This document shows positions 1 to 9,624 of a stretch of 64,000 bases of DNA, piece by piece. Source of the DNA: Halieaceae bacterium UBA4452 (GTDB taxonomy: Bacteria > Pseudomonadota > Gammaproteobacteria > Pseudomonadales > Halieaceae); contig DGPA01000044.1 of the NCBI GenBank assembly GCA_002389505.1, forward strand, positions 303,984 through 367,983, written 5' to 3'. Position 1 is the stretch's first letter. The number at the start of each line of letters is the position of its first letter. A program made the translations under genes and the position numbers. The notes under the pieces were generated by a model. The model made no database searches, had not been told where the DNA came from, and worked only from the letters and a program-made list of their open reading frames with translations.

Positions 1-700
1 CGCCCAGGACAAATCCATCACGATCCACGTCCCACGGGCGAGACGCTGCGGTCGGGTCATCATTTCGTCTCGATAACGCTCGCGCAGCCGCAAACCCACC
101 AAGACCGACCTGCGTTGTTGCCATTTCAGCACCACCGACCAGCATGGCATCGGCGTCGCCGCTGGCAATTAATCGTGCGCCCAACCCAATGTTATGCGTG
201 CCTGAGGTGCAGGCAGTCACTATCGCCAGATTCGGGCCTCGCATATCGAACATGACTGACAAATTACCGCTGATCATGTTGATAATGGCACCTGGGACGA
301 AAAACGGCGATATCTTTCGTGGTCCTGAAGCTGAGACCAGCTGGGTATTACGTTCAATCGAGCCTATACCGCCTATCCCTGAACCGATGGCACAGCCCAC
401 ACGCTTGTTATTAACGTCGCTAATCTCTAATCCGCTGTCTCGGAATGCTTGAATACCGGCGACCATGCCAAATTGAACAAAGAGATCCATCCGTTTTGCG
501 TCTTTCAGTGCTATGTAACCATCGGTCGAGAAATTTTTCACCGAGCAACTAAAGCGCGTACTAAACGCCTCAGTATCGAAAGATTCTATAGATGCCGCCC
601 CACTCACGCCGTTGCAGATGTTTTTCCAGCTGGTATCAACGTCTAGACCCACCGGTGACACCATTCCGAGACCTGTGACTACGACACGTTTGCCCTGCAT
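1..700 (-). CDS. fabF: 3-oxoacyl-ACP synthase II, 3' part cut by window edge
   Basis: Beta-ketoacyl-ACP synthase of cytosolic type II fatty-acid synthesis, which condenses malonyl-ACP with acyl-ACP. My reading of the minus strand from the ATG at 698-700 begins MQGKRVVVTGLGMVSPVG, the standard KAS start. The nucleophile motif TACTSGT (active-site Cys) lies near residue 163-168 (about 190-215). The open frame reaches base 1 in the segment RPWDVDRDGFVLG, so about 233 of roughly 410 residues are present; both catalytic histidines fall outside the window. It follows acpP on the same strand, but a terminator-like hairpin lies between them. The gene appears intact as far as visible. Confidence 0.95.
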   Translation of the reverse strand, partial: MQGKRVVVTGLGMVSPVGLDVDTSWKNICNGVSGAASIESFDTEAFSTRFSCSVKNFSTDGYIALKDAKRMDLFVQFGMVAGIQAFRDSGLEISDVNNKRVGCAIGSGIGGIGSIERNTQLVSASGPRKISPFFVPGAIINMISGNLSVMFDMRGPNLAIVTACTSGTHNIGLGARLIASGDADAMLVGGAEMATTQVGLGGFAAARALSRRNDDPTAASRPWDVDRDGFVLG

Positions 701-736
701 GTACTCCCCCCTACGTGGTGGCCGACGAATCCAACA

Positions 737-770
737 CAAAAAAGCCGCTCTACAACGTAGAACGGCTGCT
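737..770 (-). terminator. Intrinsic terminator or attenuator between acpP and fabF
   Basis: On the minus strand an inverted repeat (743-747 with 763-767, continued by TCTAC/GTAGA inside and a three-base loop) is followed at once by six T residues (738-743 read on the minus strand). This is the classic shape of a Rho-independent terminator. It lies after the acpP stop and about 40 bases before the fabF start, so it would let acpP be expressed well above fabF. Confidence 0.7.
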
Positions 771-789
771 CACTACCGACTCTAGAATG

Positions 790-1026
790 TCAGGCGAGAT
801 TTTCGTTAATATAACTAATAGCTAGCTGTACGGTAGTGATTTTCTCGGCTTCTTCGTCTGGAATTTCAGTCTCGAATTCCTCTTCAAGGGCCATTACCAG
901 CTCCACCGTATCGAGTGAGTCTGCACCGAGATCATCCACAAAGGATGCTTCGTTTCGGACTTCGTCATCCTTGACACCCAACTGCTCTGCGACGATTTTT
1001 CTAACGCGCTCTTCAATGCTACTCAT
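790..1026 (-). CDS. acpP: Acyl carrier protein
   Basis: Carrier of growing acyl chains in type II fatty-acid synthesis, cytosolic and acidic. The protein is 78 residues, as expected for the family, starting [17 protein letters not shown]. It holds the phosphopantetheine attachment motif [10 protein letters not shown]; the serine of GADSLD is the modified residue. A longer open frame reaches 1080, but the ATG at 1024-1026 gives the canonical N terminus. It lies between fabG (upstream) and fabF (downstream), and the hairpin at 737-770 may set its separate, high transcript level. Confidence 0.97.
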   Translation of the reverse strand: MSSIEERVRKIVAEQLGVKDDEVRNEASFVDDLGADSLDTVELVMALEEEFETEIPDEEAEKITTVQLAISYINENLA

Positions 1027-1126
1027 TGTCTGTTTGTTTCTCCACGTTGTAGTACGGGCGCTTGCCCAATTAATGAACACATTTTACTCTGATTTCATCA
1101 AAGTGAAACCCTTGACATTTGGGAAA

Positions 1127-1867
1127 TTAACCCATGTACATTCCACCGTTAACATGAATTGTCTCACCGGTGATGTAGCTGGCCGCATCGCTGCATAAAA
1201 AAGCCACCGTCGCGCCCACCTCCTCTGCCTGCCCTAAGCGAGCCAGTGGTATTTGTCCGAGCATCAATTCTCGCTGTTGTTCTGATAGCTCTGCGGTCAT
1301 ATCCGTATCGATAAAACCGGGCGCGACCGCGTTGACCGTAATGGCACGCGAGCCAAGCTCCTTCGCGAGCGCCCGGGTGAACCCTTCGACGCCGGCTTTC
1401 GTTGCGGCATAATTGGACTGTCCCGGGTTACCCATTGAACCCACCACCGATGAAATACTGATAATTCGACCGAAACGGGCTTTCGTCATGCCACGCAGGC
1501 AGGCTTTACTGACGCGGAAAACGGCGTTCAAATTGGTATCGATAACACTGTGCCACTCGTCATCTTTCATCCGCATGAGCAAGTTGTCGCGAGTAATGCC
1601 CGCATTATTGACTAACACGGTTGGCGCCCCAAAGCGCTCGTTTGTCGCGGCCATAAGCGCAGCAACACTGTCAGCGTCAGTGACATTGAGTGCCATACCT
1701 GCACCACCCAATGGTGATAACCAGCTGTCAATGCGATTCGCGCCTTCAACTGACGTTGCGGTACCAACGACAACAAAACCGTCATCAGCCAATTGCTGGG
1801 CAATGGCTTTACCAATACCTCGGCTAGCCCCGGTCACCAATGCCACTCTTTTTTCACTATTGCGCAT
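1127..1867 (-). CDS. fabG: 3-oxoacyl-ACP reductase
   Basis: NADPH-dependent reductase of the short-chain dehydrogenase family that reduces 3-oxoacyl-ACP in fatty-acid elongation. The Rossmann motif TGASRGIG is near residues 11-18, the NNAG motif lies near residue 88, and the catalytic SS...YAATK set is present. The C terminus ITGETIHVNGGMYM is typical of FabG. I chose the ATG at 1865-1867, preceded by GAGGG at good spacing, over an in-frame ATG at 1879. With this start the gene overlaps the end of fabD by 11 bases, suggesting translational coupling. Confidence 0.95.
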   Translation of the reverse strand: MRNSEKRVALVTGASRGIGKAIAQQLADDGFVVVGTATSVEGANRIDSWLSPLGGAGMALNVTDADSVAALMAATNERFGAPTVLVNNAGITRDNLLMRMKDDEWHSVIDTNLNAVFRVSKACLRGMTKARFGRIISISSVVGSMGNPGQSNYAATKAGVEGFTRALAKELGSRAITVNAVAPGFIDTDMTAELSEQQRELMLGQIPLARLGQAEEVGATVAFLCSDAASYITGETIHVNGGMYMG

Positions 1868-2819
1868 AGATACCCTCATTCGCCACGGTCCGTAACACCA
1901 ACTCCAAGTCCTCGGGGGTTTCCATCACCGAACAGGGCAATGATCGGTCAATACGCTTCAACAGACCTGATAATACCTTGCCGGGCCCACACTCAACAAA
2001 ATTCTCACAACCCCATGCCACCATCGTCGCAATGCAGCCGGTCCACTGAACGGGAGCAGAGACTTGCCGAACCAGTAACGCTTTAATGTCTGCAGCACTG
2101 TAGTGCAACGTGGTTGTCACATTGCTGACAACCGGTATGACGGGGTCATTGAGTTGAGTATCTGATAGTGCTTCGCCCAACGCTTCTCCAGCGTAGCCCA
2201 TGAGCGGTGTGTGAAAAGGGGCGCTGACCGGTAGTGGCAGGGCTCGCTTTGCCCCAACCTGTTTAAGCAAGTCCATCGCCTCGGTTACCGCCTCGGTGTG
2301 ACCAGCGATCACTACTTGTCCTGGTGAGTTGTAATTAACAGCGAGCACTTGGTAGTCATCGCCACGTGAGACTCTCGCACAGGTAATATTGATAGATTCG
2401 TCATCAAGGCCAATGATCGCTGCCATAGCCCCGACGCCTGTCGGAACTGACGCCTGCATCGCTTCGCCGCGCAGGCGCACCAACGACACTGCGTCGGTAA
2501 ATGACAAGCAATCGGCCGCCACTAACGCAGAAAACTCCCCTAAACTGTGGCCAGCCACCACGGCTGGCATCGTGCCACCCGCACCTCGGTAAGCTCTAAA
2601 TAAAGCGGCGCTGGCAGTGAGCACCAGCGGCTGGGTATTAGCGGTCAACGCTTGTGTCTCTGCCGAGCCCTCTTTGGCCATTTGCCAAAGGTCGAATCCG
2701 AGTACCTCAGACGCCTCAGAGAACGTATCGATCACAATGGGCCAAGCGTCGTGAGCGACCGATAGCATACCTACCGATTGGGAGCCTTGACCTGGAAAAA
2801 GAAAGGCGGTTTTGGTCAT
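1857..2819 (-). CDS. fabD: Malonyl-CoA:ACP transacylase
   Basis: Loads malonyl groups from CoA onto ACP. At 320 residues it matches the usual length of about 310. The N-terminal FPGQGSQ motif is at residues 8-14, the nucleophile serine is in GHSLGEFSAL (near residue 92), and the catalytic histidine is in SAPFHTPLM. The gene overlaps fabG downstream. Upstream, only about 90 bases separate it from rpmF; plsX and fabH, which often sit here in gammaproteobacteria, are absent. Confidence 0.96.
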   Translation of the reverse strand: MTKTAFLFPGQGSQSVGMLSVAHDAWPIVIDTFSEASEVLGFDLWQMAKEGSAETQALTANTQPLVLTASAALFRAYRGAGGTMPAVVAGHSLGEFSALVAADCLSFTDAVSLVRLRGEAMQASVPTGVGAMAAIIGLDDESINITCARVSRGDDYQVLAVNYNSPGQVVIAGHTEAVTEAMDLLKQVGAKRALPLPVSAPFHTPLMGYAGEALGEALSDTQLNDPVIPVVSNVTTTLHYSAADIKALLVRQVSAPVQWTGCIATMVAWGCENFVECGPGKVLSGLLKRIDRSLPCSVMETPEDLELVLRTVANEGIYAQ

Positions 2820-2911
2820 GAAGCCCTCTAATCACTCATTCTTACAGCAGGGCTCGTGTGGCGGCGTTGCGCACGATGGCGAACCGCCTTGGTTAAAAGC
2901 CAGCATGCGGT

Positions 2912-3094
2912 TTAATCGTCATCGGCGAGATTGAGAACTTTTTGTCCTTTGTAAAAGCCATCGGCGCTCATGTGGTGGCGACGACGATTTTCACCCGAAG
3001 TTTGGTCAACCATGAGTGTTTGGCCCTCTAGTGAGTCGTGCGAACGACGCATTCCTCGACGAGAGCGCGTTTTCTTGCTCTTTTGTACAGCCAT
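2912..3094 (-). CDS. rpmF: 50S ribosomal protein L32
   Basis: Small basic protein of the large ribosomal subunit, 60 residues. The N-terminal half ([20 protein letters not shown]) and the [13 protein letters not shown] region are diagnostic of L32. Two of the zinc-ligand cysteines seen in some L32 proteins are missing, so this is the cysteine-free form. It lies 43 bases downstream of yceD, the conserved yceD-rpmF pair, and directly upstream of fabD. Confidence 0.96.
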   Translation of the reverse strand: MAVQKSKKTRSRRGMRRSHDSLEGQTLMVDQTSGENRRRHHMSADGFYKGQKVLNLADDD

Positions 3095-3137
3095 AATGGG
3101 CTCCTATTTTAAGCCGCGAAGCGAACTGTGAGCCGCC

Positions 3138-3683
3138 TCAGTCTCTATTTCCACCTGCCTTCAGTGTAGCGAGCACACCGAATGGATTCTCTTTTCTCTG
3201 CCCTAACGATTCGTTTACGTTAGTGACACCCTTATCGGAAGCAGTCATACCGGCCTTTACAGCACATTGACTGTCATCGTGATAGCTAAAGGCTGGCAAT
3301 GCCAGTAGCAACTCATCTTCCACCATTTGCCACAGGTCCGACTCACCCTCCGTAATTAATGGTTCATAACGCGTCGGTAAGGCCTGCGCCTGTTCGTCGG
3401 TCCACACCGCGGCTAGCAGACTGTTAGCCTGCAAGTCGATGGTCAAACATGTCAAACACCGCTGGCAGGTCACAGCGACTTGCATACTCACGTTCAGAGC
3501 AGCAATGTACCGTCCCTCCTCGTCACGACTACAATCGACACGGACCTGTGCAGGCGCGTCTGCGCTGGCGATAGCCGCGGCGAGACGGGGCATTCGGGCC
3601 TCGGTTAATCCACCCTCGATCACCACTTGCCTCGCCGCCAAAGTTCGGACCTCGACCGTCTGTGGTATACCTGCACGCTTCAT
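3138..3683 (-). CDS. yceD: YceD family protein (DUF177)
   Basis: Member of the YceD/DUF177 family, almost always encoded next to rpmF and linked in the literature to 23S rRNA maturation; its exact mechanism here is not visible. The protein has 181 residues. The central VTCQRCLTCL motif carries a CxxC pair and the C-terminal end ENPFGVLATLKAG is the conserved family tail. It is transcribed away from the maf gene, whose start lies about 70 bases off, so the two share a divergent promoter region. Confidence 0.9.
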   Translation of the reverse strand: MKRAGIPQTVEVRTLAARQVVIEGGLTEARMPRLAAAIASADAPAQVRVDCSRDEEGRYIAALNVSMQVAVTCQRCLTCLTIDLQANSLLAAVWTDEQAQALPTRYEPLITEGESDLWQMVEDELLLALPAFSYHDDSQCAVKAGMTASDKGVTNVNESLGQRKENPFGVLATLKAGGNRD

Positions 3684-3755
3684 GGCGGCGAATGATACGG
3701 ACGCACCCGGTGCGTGTCAAAAAAAAATCTCGGTAATTCAAAGGCTTTGCTACTC

Positions 3756-4361
3756 ATGTCACATAATCTCAAACCACTCCCTAAAAACCTAGTGCTGGCG
3801 TCTAGCTCACCCTATCGCAAGCAACTTTTTTCACGTTTACGGCTGCCATTCGAGTCTCGGACGCCAGCTGTGCCAGAATTGCCGAGGCGCGGTGAAAGCC
3901 GGTCTGCACTTGCCTATCGACTGTCAGTGGAGAAGGCCCAAGCCGTGGCAAAGGCCAGTGACCCTGACACGTTGTATATCGGCAGTGATCAGGTCGCGAC
4001 GTGCGCTCGCCAATTGCTCGGCAAACCCGGCACCCTCGATAAAGCACAGGCACAACTGCAGCTGTGTTCAGGGCAGCAAGTCACGTTTTACACGGGCTTT
4101 GCGCTTTGGCGTCCTACCTCTCACTTCCTCCATGGTCAGGTGGTAACAACAACGGTGACGCTAAGGCGCTTATCTGATTCTGCCATTGCTCGCTACCTTC
4201 AATCTGACAGTCCCTTCGATTGTGCCGGCAGCTTTAAATGGGAATCGCTGGGTATTAGTCTCTTTGAGTCGCTGGCGAGTGAAGACCCAACGGCATTAGA
4301 GGGACTACCCCTCATTGGTCTGTGTACGGCACTCCGCGCTCAGGGCTATGCACTTCCGTAG
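3756..4361 (+). CDS. Maf/YceF-type nucleotide pyrophosphatase
   Basis: House-cleaning pyrophosphatase that hydrolyses modified or non-canonical nucleoside triphosphates; the YceF subgroup prefers 7-methyl-GTP. LVLASSSPYRKQL near residue 12 is the Maf phosphate-binding signature, SDQVATC near residue 75 is the YceF-type active-site segment, and the FDCAGSFKWES motif follows. I use the ATG at 3756, giving about 201 residues, the usual length; an in-frame start at 3714 adds 14 residues without similarity. It is divergent from yceD and convergent with rluC. Assignment to YceF rather than to Maf proper rests on the motif and on the yceD-rpmF context. Confidence 0.88.
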   Translation: MSHNLKPLPKNLVLASSSPYRKQLFSRLRLPFESRTPAVPELPRRGESRSALAYRLSVEKAQAVAKASDPDTLYIGSDQVATCARQLLGKPGTLDKAQAQLQLCSGQQVTFYTGFALWRPTSHFLHGQVVTTTVTLRRLSDSAIARYLQSDSPFDCAGSFKWESLGISLFESLASEDPTALEGLPLIGLCTALRAQGYALP

Positions 4362-4445
4362 CGATTGAATTCCATCCTTATTTTACATCCCAATCACAAT
4401 AATCGTCGTAACGATCGTCGGCGGCCCAAGCGCTACCCCAGGACG

Positions 4446-5381
4446 CTACAGAGGTGCTCCCAAGCGCTGACAAACCGCGTGTAAATCAGTCGGGAGTGGT
4501 GCTTCGACCGATATTCGTCGTCCATCAACAGAAAAATGTAGCGATGCCGCATGCAGAAACAACCGGGGCACTTTATAGGTTTCAGCGATACCCTCAGCGT
4601 CGCCCATGGCGTATTTTTGCTCACCTAAAATGGATAAGTTGGCATGCTGGCAATGCACTCTTATTTGATGGGTCCGGCCGGTAATCGGTTTGGCCTCTAT
4701 TAACGTTGCTCGTCTCCACCGACGTAAGACGCTAAAGTCCGTAACACAAGGTCGGCCCTGGGCCGACACTTTTACCCGTCGCTCACCAGAAGCCAAAGAG
4801 AACCGTTCGAGCGGCGCATCGATACGTTTTAAATGCGCCGGCCAACGACCGCACACGAGTGCCTGATAGCGCTTATCAATCTGGCCATTACGCAGCTGTG
4901 TGTGTAGATCGCGTAATGTGCTGGCCCGCTTGGCAACAAGTAAGAGCCCCGAAGTATCCCTATCGAGTCGGTGAACAAGTTCTAGATAACGTTGCTCAGG
5001 GAACATAAGGCGCAGCGTTTCTATGAGTCCCGCAGTGACACCGCTGCCGCCATGCACTGCGAGGCCCGAAGGTTTGTCGATAACCAATAGTTGATCGGTC
5101 TCCAACACCACCGCCTCCCGAAGTCGCTCAGTCCAGTGGTGCGACGCGGCCTTAGGGGTTGACCGTTGATTTTGATTAAGCGGTGGGACGCGCAACTTAT
5201 CTCCGGTCTGTAGCTTTGTCTCAGGTTTAGCCCGGCCTTTGTTAATACGCACCTCGCCCTTTCTAATGGCCTTGTAAATGCGGGTTTTCGGTACGCCGCT
5301 CAGTACTCGTAGCAAGTAGTTATCCAAGCGTTGCCCAGCCTCAAGCTCAGAGATTTGGATAACCTGTACCCCGTGATTCAC
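4446..5381 (-). CDS. rluC: 23S rRNA pseudouridine synthase RluC type
   Basis: Isomerises specific uridines of 23S rRNA (955, 2504 and 2580 in E. coli) to pseudouridine. An N-terminal S4 RNA-binding domain (GQRLDNYL to GDKLRVPPL) is followed by the catalytic domain with HRLDRDTSGLLLVAKR, whose aspartate is the nucleophile. The start is uncertain: the frame is open to 5501, with a GTG at 5381 and a TTG at 5408. The GTG gives about 311 residues and an N terminus that lines up with the family. It is divergent from rne, the arrangement also found in E. coli. Confidence 0.9.
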   Translation of the reverse strand: MNHGVQVIQISELEAGQRLDNYLLRVLSGVPKTRIYKAIRKGEVRINKGRAKPETKLQTGDKLRVPPLNQNQRSTPKAASHHWTERLREAVVLETDQLLVIDKPSGLAVHGGSGVTAGLIETLRLMFPEQRYLELVHRLDRDTSGLLLVAKRASTLRDLHTQLRNGQIDKRYQALVCGRWPAHLKRIDAPLERFSLASGERRVKVSAQGRPCVTDFSVLRRWRRATLIEAKPITGRTHQIRVHCQHANLSILGEQKYAMGDAEGIAETYKVPRLFLHAASLHFSVDGRRISVEAPLPTDLHAVCQRLGAPL

Positions 5382-5539
5382 AGCTTTTATGTCTTTTTGC
5401 TCTGGCAATTGATTTACTCGGTTATTAATGGTACGTTCGGCGCCGGCTGAGGGCGGTACGCCCGGGCGACAGGGTCGACCCCGACAGAGAGATGAACGCA
5501 AAAATCTACCCCGTCACCAGATTACAGTATTCTAGTTTT

Positions 5540-5909
5540 TTAGCAGCTCACTATGACAGACCTGCGTCATTAACGTAAAAGAGCTGTCCGGAACCCACCG
5601 GCGAGAATATCCCGCAGCCCGAAGATACGACGCCCGCTAGCGTCACCGGACCACTCCGTGTACAGGAAGCGAAGAGTACACGTTAGAGCGGAGGTGATGA
5701 TACCGGGCAACTGAATATAACCCGCGAAACTATGAACGCGGTGCGAATTTTAAGTGGTCGATGCTTGCGTCAGGCCGCTGAAACAAGGAAGAAAGAAGTG
5801 GTGATTTTGACCACTTCCCCATAGCAGTATTGCTGTGGCGACCACTTGGTTTTGAAGGCAACTCGCCTTCGCGCACCCGTTCAGTGTTAGCGCTAACTGG
5901 ACGTAATCC
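5540..5909 (+). promoter_or_regulatory. Structured 5' leader of rne
   Basis: About 370-500 noncoding bases separate rluC and rne. In the distal part, AAGTGGTCG (5752-5760) can pair with CGACCACTT (5839-5847) and encloses two good hairpins: 5796-5802 with 5810-5816, and 5819-5826 with 5831-5838. The same AAGTGG/CCACTT sequence is reused in outer and inner stems, so alternative foldings are possible. Leaders of rne in enterobacteria and pseudomonads are known to carry hairpins through which RNase E represses its own message; I infer the same role here. Confidence 0.65.
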
Positions 5910-8900
5910 ATGAAAAAAATGTTAATAAATGCAACGCAATCGGAAGAGGTGCGTGTCGCCCTTGTCGATGGCAGTCGGCTGTATGACCTAGATATTGAAA
6001 ACCGTGCGCGTGTTGCCACTAAAGCCAATGTCTATAAAGCTAAAATAACCCGTGTGGAACCCAGTCTCGAAGCGGCCTTTGTCGACTTTGGCGCTGATCG
6101 TCACGGCTTTCTTCCCCTCAAAGAGATTTCCCCTCAATATTTCCGCAGTTCCGCACCAACGAGTGAAGGTAAAACTCGCATCAAGGACGTGCTGAAGGAA
6201 GGCACCGAGCTGATCGTTCAAGTGGATAAGGAAGAGCGCGGCACTAAAGGTGCGGCACTTACCTCCTTCATCAGTTTAGCGGGGCGTTATATGGTCTTGA
6301 TGCCCAACAATCCCCGGGCAGGTGGCATTTCTCGCCGCATTGAGGGTGAGCATCGCAGTGAATTGCGAGAGGCCTTAGCTGAGTTAACTATTCCAGACGG
6401 GATGGGCGTCATTATTCGTACAGCCGGTGTCGGCCGAAGTGCTGAAGAACTGCAGTGGGATTTAGACTATTTGCTGCAGCTGTGGGACGCCATTTCAACC
6501 GCCAATGCGGAGAACAAAGGCCCTGTCCTTCTCTATCAAGAGAGCGACGTGATTATTCGCGCGATTCGCGATTATTTACGCGACGACATTGATCAGGTGC
6601 TCATTGACGATGATGGCGCCTTCAAACAAGCCAATGATTTTGTCTCAATGGTCATGCCACGATTCAGCCAGCGTGTGAAAAAGTATGAGGATACCGTGCC
6701 ATTGTTTAATCGGTTTCAAGTAGAGGGGCAGATTGAAACCGCCTTTCAGCGCGAAGTGCGATTACCGTCTGGTGGTTCCATCGTTATTGATCCCACCGAG
6801 GCATTGGTCTCTATTGATATAAACTCGGCGCGCGCAACAAAGGGCGCCGATATTGAGCAGACTGCCCTACACACAAATCTAGAAGCGGCGGACGAAATTG
6901 CTCGGCAGCTCAGGCTGCGCGATATGGGCGGTTTAATTGTCATAGATTTCATTGATATGAATGCGGCAAAAAATCAGCGTGCCGTGGAAAACCGAATGCG
7001 TGATGCCTTAGAAATTGATCGCGCGCGAGTTCAAGTTGGTCGCATTTCACGCTTTGGATTGCTCGAAATGTCCCGCCAGCGTTTGCGCCCCTCTTTAGGC
7101 GAAACAAGCGCCATGGTCTGCCCCCGCTGTACAGGGCAAGGCACTATTCGCGATACGAAATCTCTGGGTCTGGCCATTCTACGCCTGCTGCAAGAAGAGG
7201 CTGCCAAAGACCGCACGGGTGAAGTGCGTGCGGTTGTGCCGGTTGATGTCGCTGCGTTTCTACTCAACGAAAAGCGCGCAGCGGTCAACGACATTGAGAG
7301 CAGCAATGGCGTGAGACTATTGATTATTCCCAATCCACACAAAGAAACGCCCCACTTTGAAGTCACTCGCTTGCGTGAAGATGAGATGGAAGAGAACGAC
7401 ACTGTTAGCTTTGAGGTAGAGCTGGACACGCCTGAACTGCTATTAATCCGGGATGATGACAACGATGCACCTGCCTTACCTAAAGCCTTAGTGCGCGGCA
7501 TAAAACCTCAAGGGCCAGCGCCCGCCAATGACGCTGATGTGCCACCGCAGAACGTTACGACAACAGAAGCCAATAAACCGATAGCCAAACAGCCTGCGGA
7601 TGCCAAAAGTGCGAAACCTGGCTTACTGAGTAAATTGTGGGGTTCGCTGTTCGCACCCGTGCCAACCGCTCAGCCAGCGAAGCTAGACGCTGACCTGCCA
7701 GCGGCTGATAACACCGAGGACAGCAGTGCTGACTCAGAGGATAGCGGCCAACACCGAACGCGAAGCCGGGATCAAAATAGGCGAAAAAAGCCCAGTGACA
7801 ACAGCTCATCCACTGACCACAGCGATGAAGATCACGACATTGATGTCAACTCTGACGATGAAACCTCAGAAGACGATGACAGCAGTGATCGACCCAAGCG
7901 ACGGAGACGTCGTGGCCGACGGGGTGGTCAGCGACGTAGCGACGGGGATATGGACTCATCATCAGATTCTGACCCTGACGATGATGGGGCAGATAGTGAT
8001 GAAGATAGTGATGTAGAGATCCAGCCACCTACCGAGGTCGAGGCCAAAGACCAGCAAACTACCGCCCGGCATCGCCCTAGCGGCCAAAAAAGTGCCGGGC
8101 GTCGTCGGCGCAGAGGGACAAGACCTGAGATGGCCGCTAGTGAGGTGGCTACAGATACAGTAGACCCAGCGACCAATCCCCTACCCCTCCTTGATGACGG
8201 TGTGCTGTCTAACGGTGCCAATTCCATGGAGGCTACTGAAGCTCCACCGTCGGAAGGGGCGGAGGCTCAGTTAGCGGCTAAGGATGAAGACGCGCCAGTG
8301 CCCCAGATAATGGACGAACCGATATCTGAGGTGGAGCCCGCCGCTAGTGTCCAAGCAACTGTTGAAGTGTTTGCTGAAACAGGTGATAGCGAATCACCAA
8401 TGGCGGCAGAGCCACTGATGACAGGGAGCATCACAACATCCGGCGTAGACGCAGAACCACCACTACCGATGGACAGCACTCCCCCTGCCAGCGACGGCAC
8501 CGATGAAGCTGAAACGACAGCTGCAGCGGACGTGGCTGAAATTACAGTATCTGAAGAGCAGATTTCAGTCGTTAACAACCCGTCAGCGACCGATGTATCG
8601 CCAATGACAACCCCCACCATAGAGACGTCAGCCGTAGAGAGCTCGAGCGGTGCCGCCATAATCAGCGAAACAGCCAGCGCTGGCGCCAATAACGACGGTG
8701 TGACAGACGATGGTCGAGCAGTCAATGACCCGCGAAATCGGCCCAAACCCATCTTGGATATTGCCATTTCAACCCAACGCGCTGTGCTGTTCGAGCACGA
8801 AGCTGCCCCTGCAGTCACCGTCGTAAAACGTGATATTCCCCGAGCCAGCAATGATCCACGCAGCAGTGTTACTCCAACAGGGACCATTGCCCAAGAGGAC

Positions 8901-8933
8901 GAGGCTACTGTGGATGACACTAGCGAGGGTTAA
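5910..8933 (+). CDS. rne: Ribonuclease E
   Basis: Essential endoribonuclease for mRNA decay and rRNA/tRNA processing, and scaffold of the degradosome at the inner membrane. It has 1007 residues and starts [19 protein letters not shown], the canonical N terminus. The S1 domain occupies residues 35-120. The RNase H-like and DNase I-like region contains the metal aspartates in [10 protein letters not shown] and [10 protein letters not shown], and the Zn-link is CPRCTGQG near residue 405. From about residue 540 the tail is low-complexity and alternates Ser/Asp-rich acidic stretches with arginine patches (near residues 665 and 735), the usual RNA- and partner-binding arrangement. No strong ribosome binding site is seen. 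Confidence 0.97.
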   Translation: MKKMLINATQSEEVRVALVDGSRLYDLDIENRARVATKANVYKAKITRVEPSLEAAFVDFGADRHGFLPLKEISPQYFRSSAPTSEGKTRIKDVLKEGTELIVQVDKEERGTKGAALTSFISLAGRYMVLMPNNPRAGGISRRIEGEHRSELREALAELTIPDGMGVIIRTAGVGRSAEELQWDLDYLLQLWDAISTANAENKGPVLLYQESDVIIRAIRDYLRDDIDQVLIDDDGAFKQANDFVSMVMPRFSQRVKKYEDTVPLFNRFQVEGQIETAFQREVRLPSGGSIVIDPTEALVSIDINSARATKGADIEQTALHTNLEAADEIARQLRLRDMGGLIVIDFIDMNAAKNQRAVENRMRDALEIDRARVQVGRISRFGLLEMSRQRLRPSLGETSAMVCPRCTGQGTIRDTKSLGLAILRLLQEEAAKDRTGEVRAVVPVDVAAFLLNEKRAAVNDIESSNGVRLLIIPNPHKETPHFEVTRLREDEMEENDTVSFEVELDTPELLLIRDDDNDAPALPKALVRGIKPQGPAPANDADVPPQNVTTTEANKPIAKQPADAKSAKPGLLSKLWGSLFAPVPTAQPAKLDADLPAADNTEDSSADSEDSGQHRTRSRDQNRRKKPSDNSSSTDHSDEDHDIDVNSDDETSEDDDSSDRPKRRRRRGRRGGQRRSDGDMDSSSDSDPDDDGADSDEDSDVEIQPPTEVEAKDQQTTARHRPSGQKSAGRRRRRGTRPEMAASEVATDTVDPATNPLPLLDDGVLSNGANSMEATEAPPSEGAEAQLAAKDEDAPVPQIMDEPISEVEPAASVQATVEVFAETGDSESPMAAEPLMTGSITTSGVDAEPPLPMDSTPPASDGTDEAETTAAADVAEITVSEEQISVVNNPSATDVSPMTTPTIETSAVESSSGAAIISETASAGANNDGVTDDGRAVNDPRNRPKPILDIAISTQRAVLFEHEAAPAVTVVKRDIPRASNDPRSSVTPTGTIAQEDEATVDDTSEG

Positions 8934-9428
8934 TTGCCTAAGGCGTGACTGGACGCACCGGCGTTGATGACAGACCGCGCACTTGGTGTGGGGTGCGAAT
9001 AAGAAAAAGCAGAGGGACATCCTTGTCCCTCACCACATCTTTCGCCTCAGTGAGGTCTTTTGGAGGGCCTTCCTTGGCCCAGTGGGCCTTCCTTGACCCT
9101 TCTCGTCCCTGACGTTTCTTCTGCTGGCCACAGAACATCTCCTCACTGCTAACGGCAGCCACCCTCGCCATTTCCCTTAGCAGGGGCGGGCATGTTGGAC
9201 CTGGACATTGACCCTAGTCCCTCAGCCAGTACCGCCATGATTGCATATAGCCTCGCAATACGCAATTAAACATTCACAGCCGGCGGCGTCCTAAACTGAC
9301 CCTGCCTTTGCCGGGCAAAACCACGTCCCCAAGCCGGTTGTTAGCGGGACTATCCCCTAGATGACCCCGATACGCCGCGTGAGCGACTACGCGTACTGCA
9401 AAAAACATCAATTCATCGCATTAGCTAC
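8934..9428. repeat. Noncoding stretch with a run of related hairpins
   Basis: No convincing gene is seen between rne and tRNA-Ser. At 9013-9100 several short hairpins follow one another. They are 9013-9019 with 9024-9030 (seven pairs, four-base loop), a CCTC/GAGG hairpin near 9045-9055, 9065-9069 with 9076-9080, and a near-copy beginning at 9084. Three of them share the pattern GGG...TCCTTG.CCC. No T tract follows, so they do not look like simple terminators; they could be REP-like elements or mRNA 3'-end stabilisers of rne. Confidence 0.5.
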
Positions 9429-9456
9429 TTGATAGCCTCGCAGGCATAGTTATAAT
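9429..9456 (+). promoter_or_regulatory. Sigma-70 promoter of tRNA-Ser
   Basis: TTGATA (9429-9434) and TATAAT (9451-9456) are separated by 16 bases. A GC-rich discriminator (GCGCGC) follows, typical of stringently controlled stable-RNA promoters. The tRNA starts about 37 bases after the -10 box. Confidence 0.8.
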
Positions 9457-9493
9457 GCGCGCTTCCCACCGACCATGAGCGTCTACGGGAATT

Positions 9494-9581
9494 GGTGGGC
9501 TGGCTGAGTGGTCGAAAGCGGCGGTCTTGAAAACCGTTGACGGGAAACCGTCCGTAGGTTCGAATCCTACGCCCACCGCCA
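9494..9581 (+). tRNA. tRNA-Ser(UGA)
   Basis: Class II tRNA of 88 bases with encoded CCA. The acceptor arm pairs GGTGGGC with GCCCACC; the anticodon stem-loop CGGTCTTGAAAACCG carries anticodon TGA; a long variable arm (serine type) and a standard TTCGAATC T-loop follow. It is preceded by a strong promoter and followed by noncoding DNA and a transposase remnant. Confidence 0.97.
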
Positions 9582-9624
9582 TATTAAGAAAGAAAAGTGC
9601 CTTATTATTAGGCGCTTAGGTAGA

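Noticed and set aside
8938..9171. Minus-strand open frame of 77 codons after rne
   Set aside because: It runs straight through the hairpin series, has low-complexity, charge-rich sequence and no family resemblance; the hairpins explain the bases better.
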